A DNA stretch of 64,000 bases from contig JAIXMP010000024.1 of the NCBI GenBank assembly GCA_025677815.1, positions 62,001 through 126,000 on the forward strand. Reading direction: 5' to 3'. The position numbers and the translations under genes are program-made. Position 1 is the stretch's first letter. The number at the start of each line of letters is the position of its first letter. The DNA comes from Phascolomyces articulosus. Taxonomy: Eukaryota > Mucoromycota > Mucoromycetes > Mucorales > Lichtheimiaceae. The notes under the pieces are model-generated. The model searched no databases, was not told the DNA's origin, and saw only the letters and a program-made list of their open reading frames with translations. This document shows positions 60,984 through 64,000 of this stretch, in pieces.

Positions 60984-61748
60984 TTATTACTAACTACTTC
61001 AGTAACACTCGTCAAAACACAATTATACCAATGTTGGTTACAAGTCTATGGTCCATTATTTTGGATCGTATCTGCAATGATTTGCTTATGCAGTAGTAGT
61101 AATAATAACCGTAGTACAACCACAACAAAAGCAACGCCACGAACTGTAGGACACCATTATTCTTATTCTCATAAAATGAATATAGCTCAAGTAAGACAAG
61201 GACAAAATCAAGTCAAACAGTACTACGATGAACAAGATACTATCATTGACCGGGCCCCACCACCGGTACAACAACGACAACGACGACTACACAAACGCCA
61301 TGACCAACAGCAACTGGGCGATCCCAAATTAGAAGTATTAGCTCCGCAACCAAAAAAGTCACTCAGACGTTCCTTCAAGCTTCACATGCAATCCATCAAA
61401 CTTTCATTCAACCAAGTTGTCAGACGCTCGGCAACACGTTTCCATAAAAACAAAAAGCATCCTCATTCAATTTGTATGGATGACGAAGAAGAAGATGAGT
61501 CGATTGTTATACATCCGCTGGATCTCGGTAAAACACAATCATCCTCTTCATCTTCTTCTGCTTGCTCAATCACCAGTACCTCAACATCCTGTTCTTCGGA
61601 AATAAGAAGAAAATCATTCTCTAATTATAACAATACAGCAATCAAGAATCATCATTTAATATTTAATCCATTTCGTCGTAAAACAGCACCTGAAATAGTG
61701 ATTCATAATTTTAACATTACCAACAAAAAAAAGAAGAAGAAACTCTAA
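60888..61748 (+). CDS. Asn-rich hypothetical protein with one membrane segment
   Basis: A single exon encodes 286 aa. Residues ~14-32 are an almost pure asparagine run encoded by AAC/AAT repeats. One hydrophobic segment follows at ~45-68 (QVYGPLFWIVSAMICLC). The remainder is Gln/Arg/Lys/Ser-rich and looks disordered, with several basic blocks (KKSLRRSFKLHMQSIKLSF; RRSATRFHKNKKHPH) and an acidic patch DDEEEDES. It ends in a Lys run. Continuous coding of low-complexity but charged sequence suggests a real gene. I do not recognise a family, and the function is unknown. Confidence 0.6.
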
Positions 61749-62578
61749 AAGAATAGTGTTTTTTTTGAACCCACGTGCTGTATTTTATTTCTACCCCTTC
61801 CACAAAACACATTCACACCTGCCTTGTGCTCCTCCCCAACTATATTTTTCTCTCTTTTTTCACTCTCTTTTATCTCCCCCAAAAGCATAATTCATCATCA
61901 TCAACAAGTTAAACAACAATATCATCATCACTATCTTCTAAATAATCATTCAATTCATTTTCCGTTATTATTATTAATAGTTATTATTAATGACAACAGT
62001 TTAAAACGAAAACCCTTGTTTCAAATTTTATATTAATAATAATAATAATAATAATTCCTTTATTGAAATAATATATATAATTCGATGAATGGAATGGTGG
62101 TATACATAATAATCTTCTAGTAAATAATATATAGTCATGTAATGTTGTAAAAAAAAAAAGTACGCTAAGTCCAACACACATTAAATAGTGTTAGTTACAC
62201 GAATCCTCGTCTTGGTTTTCCTTGAATGGAAGATAAAAACTTACTCAAAGTCTAACTGACCAGGTGTGTTATGAAGGAACGTGCGGGGGCATAATTATTA
62301 TAATCATCTTATACACCGATTAAAAAACACACCCACTTCTCACACTAAAATATTAAAAAAACAACACCTTTTTTTTTCTCTTTCTTCTCTTTTTTTTATA
62401 ACTTATTTCTCTCTCTCAAAAGCCGCCTTTTTGGTTTCATTCCTCTCCTTTTTTCCCTCTCTCTTAAAACAGTTTTCTTCTATCACAATAATAATAATAA
62501 TAATAATAATATACATTCACTTGGTTTTTTTTTTTCATTCAATCCCTTTAAGCCCTTTTATAACGAAATTATTATCTG
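61749..62578. other. Intergenic region before EFR3
   Basis: It holds AAT/TAA microsatellites (62,033-62,053; 62,487-62,510) and C/T-rich tracts (62,370-62,480) that look like the EFR3 promoter. No gene is seen. Confidence 0.45.
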
Positions 62579-64000
62579 ATGCATCTGTAAGCGGAATTCA
62601 ATATTTTATGTTTTAACTTTTTTGTTTTATTGTCAAATATTAATTACTAAAATAATATTCAATGAAACTCTTCTTCTCACCCCTTCCTCATTCGACATTA
62701 TGATACAGCTACGTCAAACACGCGACCCTCATCAACAACTGTTATCCTGAAAAAGAGGGTGAAAAAGGACCTCGATCGTCAGAACTCAGCTACCTTACGT
62801 TTTATGCCAGTTCTCGACCTGTCAAGTTAACCAAAGTCGGCATCTATTTAGAAAACAAAGTGAAACGCGATGTAGCCAAGAGTCGAAAACAGTAATAAGA
62901 TTGTTTCATTGTGTCATTGTTTATATATGACTAAATATAAAGAAAAGAAGAGGGAGAGAAAGAGAGACTTTTTGGTTATGCAGTATTTTAAAAGTCCCTA
63001 ATTGACCTAATTTTTTCTTTATTGTTCATCATTCTTTTTTTTCAGGAACAATCAAGTTTCACTTGAAATTATCAAGGCTCTTATTCAATCATGTCATCGT
63101 GATCTTAACTTGTTTTCTAAATATGTTGTAAAGATATTAACTTTGATTCTCGGTACACAAGACCTTGATTTAATGGATCTATCCTGCGATACGGTAAATG
63201 ACCAAGGATACATCTATTTTTTCTCTATTAAATTTTTAGTTTCTGTGTGACGAAATTACTTATTTAGGAATTTTCAATATATCAAATTGGAACAATGTTG
63301 GTATAGTTTATTGTATTTTGTAGTTATCATGATGGTTCGACCCTCGGTGTCGATGCCGAATTTACTTCTGATTTTGAAGCTCTTGTTCAAAAGTTTGCTG
63401 ATTTATGTAATAACAATAATTCTGATGCATCTGTCAGTTTGAGGTATAATTTATTTTTTTTTCTTTATTTGTATGTTAAAAAAAAGGGTTATTCAAACTT
63501 ATTTGAAATATATATGAATATATATAGTATGCAATATATCGGTCATCGTGCCATTCAAGCTACCATTTCATCCCAAGCTCTTCATGCTTCCAATTTTAAG
63601 GTTCAACTCGGTCTTATTATGCCTCCTTTGGTCATTACTTTGTCTACTTCATCTACCTCCGCTAACGTTCTTGCCAAAAAGTAAGGAAAGAAAGAATTTA
63701 GGAAAGGAAGGGAAAAAAGAGAGGAAAAGGGATAAGTTTGTTTTCAAAAAAAAAAAGCGTGTAAATGATAGAGAGAGATTGAAGGGAGGGAAGGGTTCTC
63801 CTCATTCGATTTTTTTTTTTAAAAAAAAAGTCTATACTGACCAACTTTTTTCTAACACACATTTTGCAATCAACGAATATAAAAAGTGATTCGATCGATA
63901 TTCGTCAATCCAGTCTTAACAACAACAAGTTGGAAAGAGGAGTGCTTGATGTTTTAGCAGCAAAGAGTGCCAATATTTTATTCAGTCAATTGAACGGTTC
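62579..64000 (+). CDS. EFR3: EFR3-like PI4-kinase membrane scaffold, 5' part
   Basis: The gene runs off the right edge. Exons: 62579-62586 (start, inferred), 62709-62891, 63046-63193, 63307-63443, 63528-63680, 63887-64000 onward, all phase-consistent. The protein begins MHLYVKHATLINNCYPEKEG and has SSELSYLTFYASSRPVKLTK, a KVKRDVAKSRKQNNQVS segment, and FCSYHDGSTLGVDAEF followed by YIGHRAIQA. These match the N-terminal Armadillo/HEAT-like region of EFR3. EFR3 sits at the plasma membrane and recruits the PI4KIII-alpha (Stt4) complex that makes PI4P. The 8-nt first exon (ATG CAT CT, then GTAAGC) is the least certain part. Intron 5 contains a T11A9 inverted repeat. Confidence 0.88.

Overview
The window reads as nuclear DNA of an early-diverging fungus, most probably a Mucorales (Mucoromycota) species. 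It is very AT-rich and full of A/T runs and microsatellites. Its genes carry many short GT-AG introns, mostly 50-250 nt, and encode recognisably fungal proteins (Atg8, Dma-type FHA-RING ligase, type II membrane exo-1,3-beta-glucanase, AVT vacuolar transporter). It also has a GABA-B-like class C receptor, a class not expected in Dikarya. Exon models below were built by hand: each junction was checked for GT/AG and reading phase, and every model gives an uninterrupted protein unless stated.

Layout. 1-10,135 is gene-poor: one small two-exon gene (4,488-5,038, minus) with RFX-type X-box sequences upstream, a 933-bp transposon-like element with terminal inverted repeats and a perfect 7-bp target duplication (688-1,620), and a weak LTR-like stretch near 8.7-9.1 kb. 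10.1-13.2 kb holds ribosomal protein eL32 and a convergent Dma-type ligase. 13.2-17.4 kb holds a decayed gene. 17.4-22.3 kb is compact: FEN1, a CENP-H-like kinetochore protein and GPI mannosyltransferase 2 (PIG-V); the first two share CGCG-containing G1/S-type promoter sites. 22.7-28.1 kb is one 18-exon class C GPCR gene on the minus strand. 28.1-33.5 kb is the largest gene-free block. 33.5-43.0 kb holds a vacuolar amino acid transporter, a Myb/SANT-like protein, a divergent cystathionine beta-synthase, Atg8 and eL39.

43.7-47.9 kb is a complete Mutator-like DNA transposon: inverted ends beginning GGGTG, a perfect 9-bp target duplication, and one intact five-exon gene joining a DDE transposase to a C-terminal OTU cysteine protease. 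48-56 kb is again sparse: a serine beta-lactamase-like hydrolase, a tiny secreted KR-processed peptide gene whose intron has lost its GT donor, and a decayed locus. 56-64 kb holds an NTF2-like protein, a membrane exo-1,3-beta-glucanase, an Asn-rich membrane protein and the 5' part of EFR3, which runs off the right edge.

Most promising leads: the OTU-fused transposon with intact ends and duplication, the GABA-B-like receptor with its microexon chain and PH-like tail, an Atg8 that ends exactly at its lipidated glycine, a CBS paralogue with a missing phosphate-binding loop, and the secreted peptide gene with a mutated donor.
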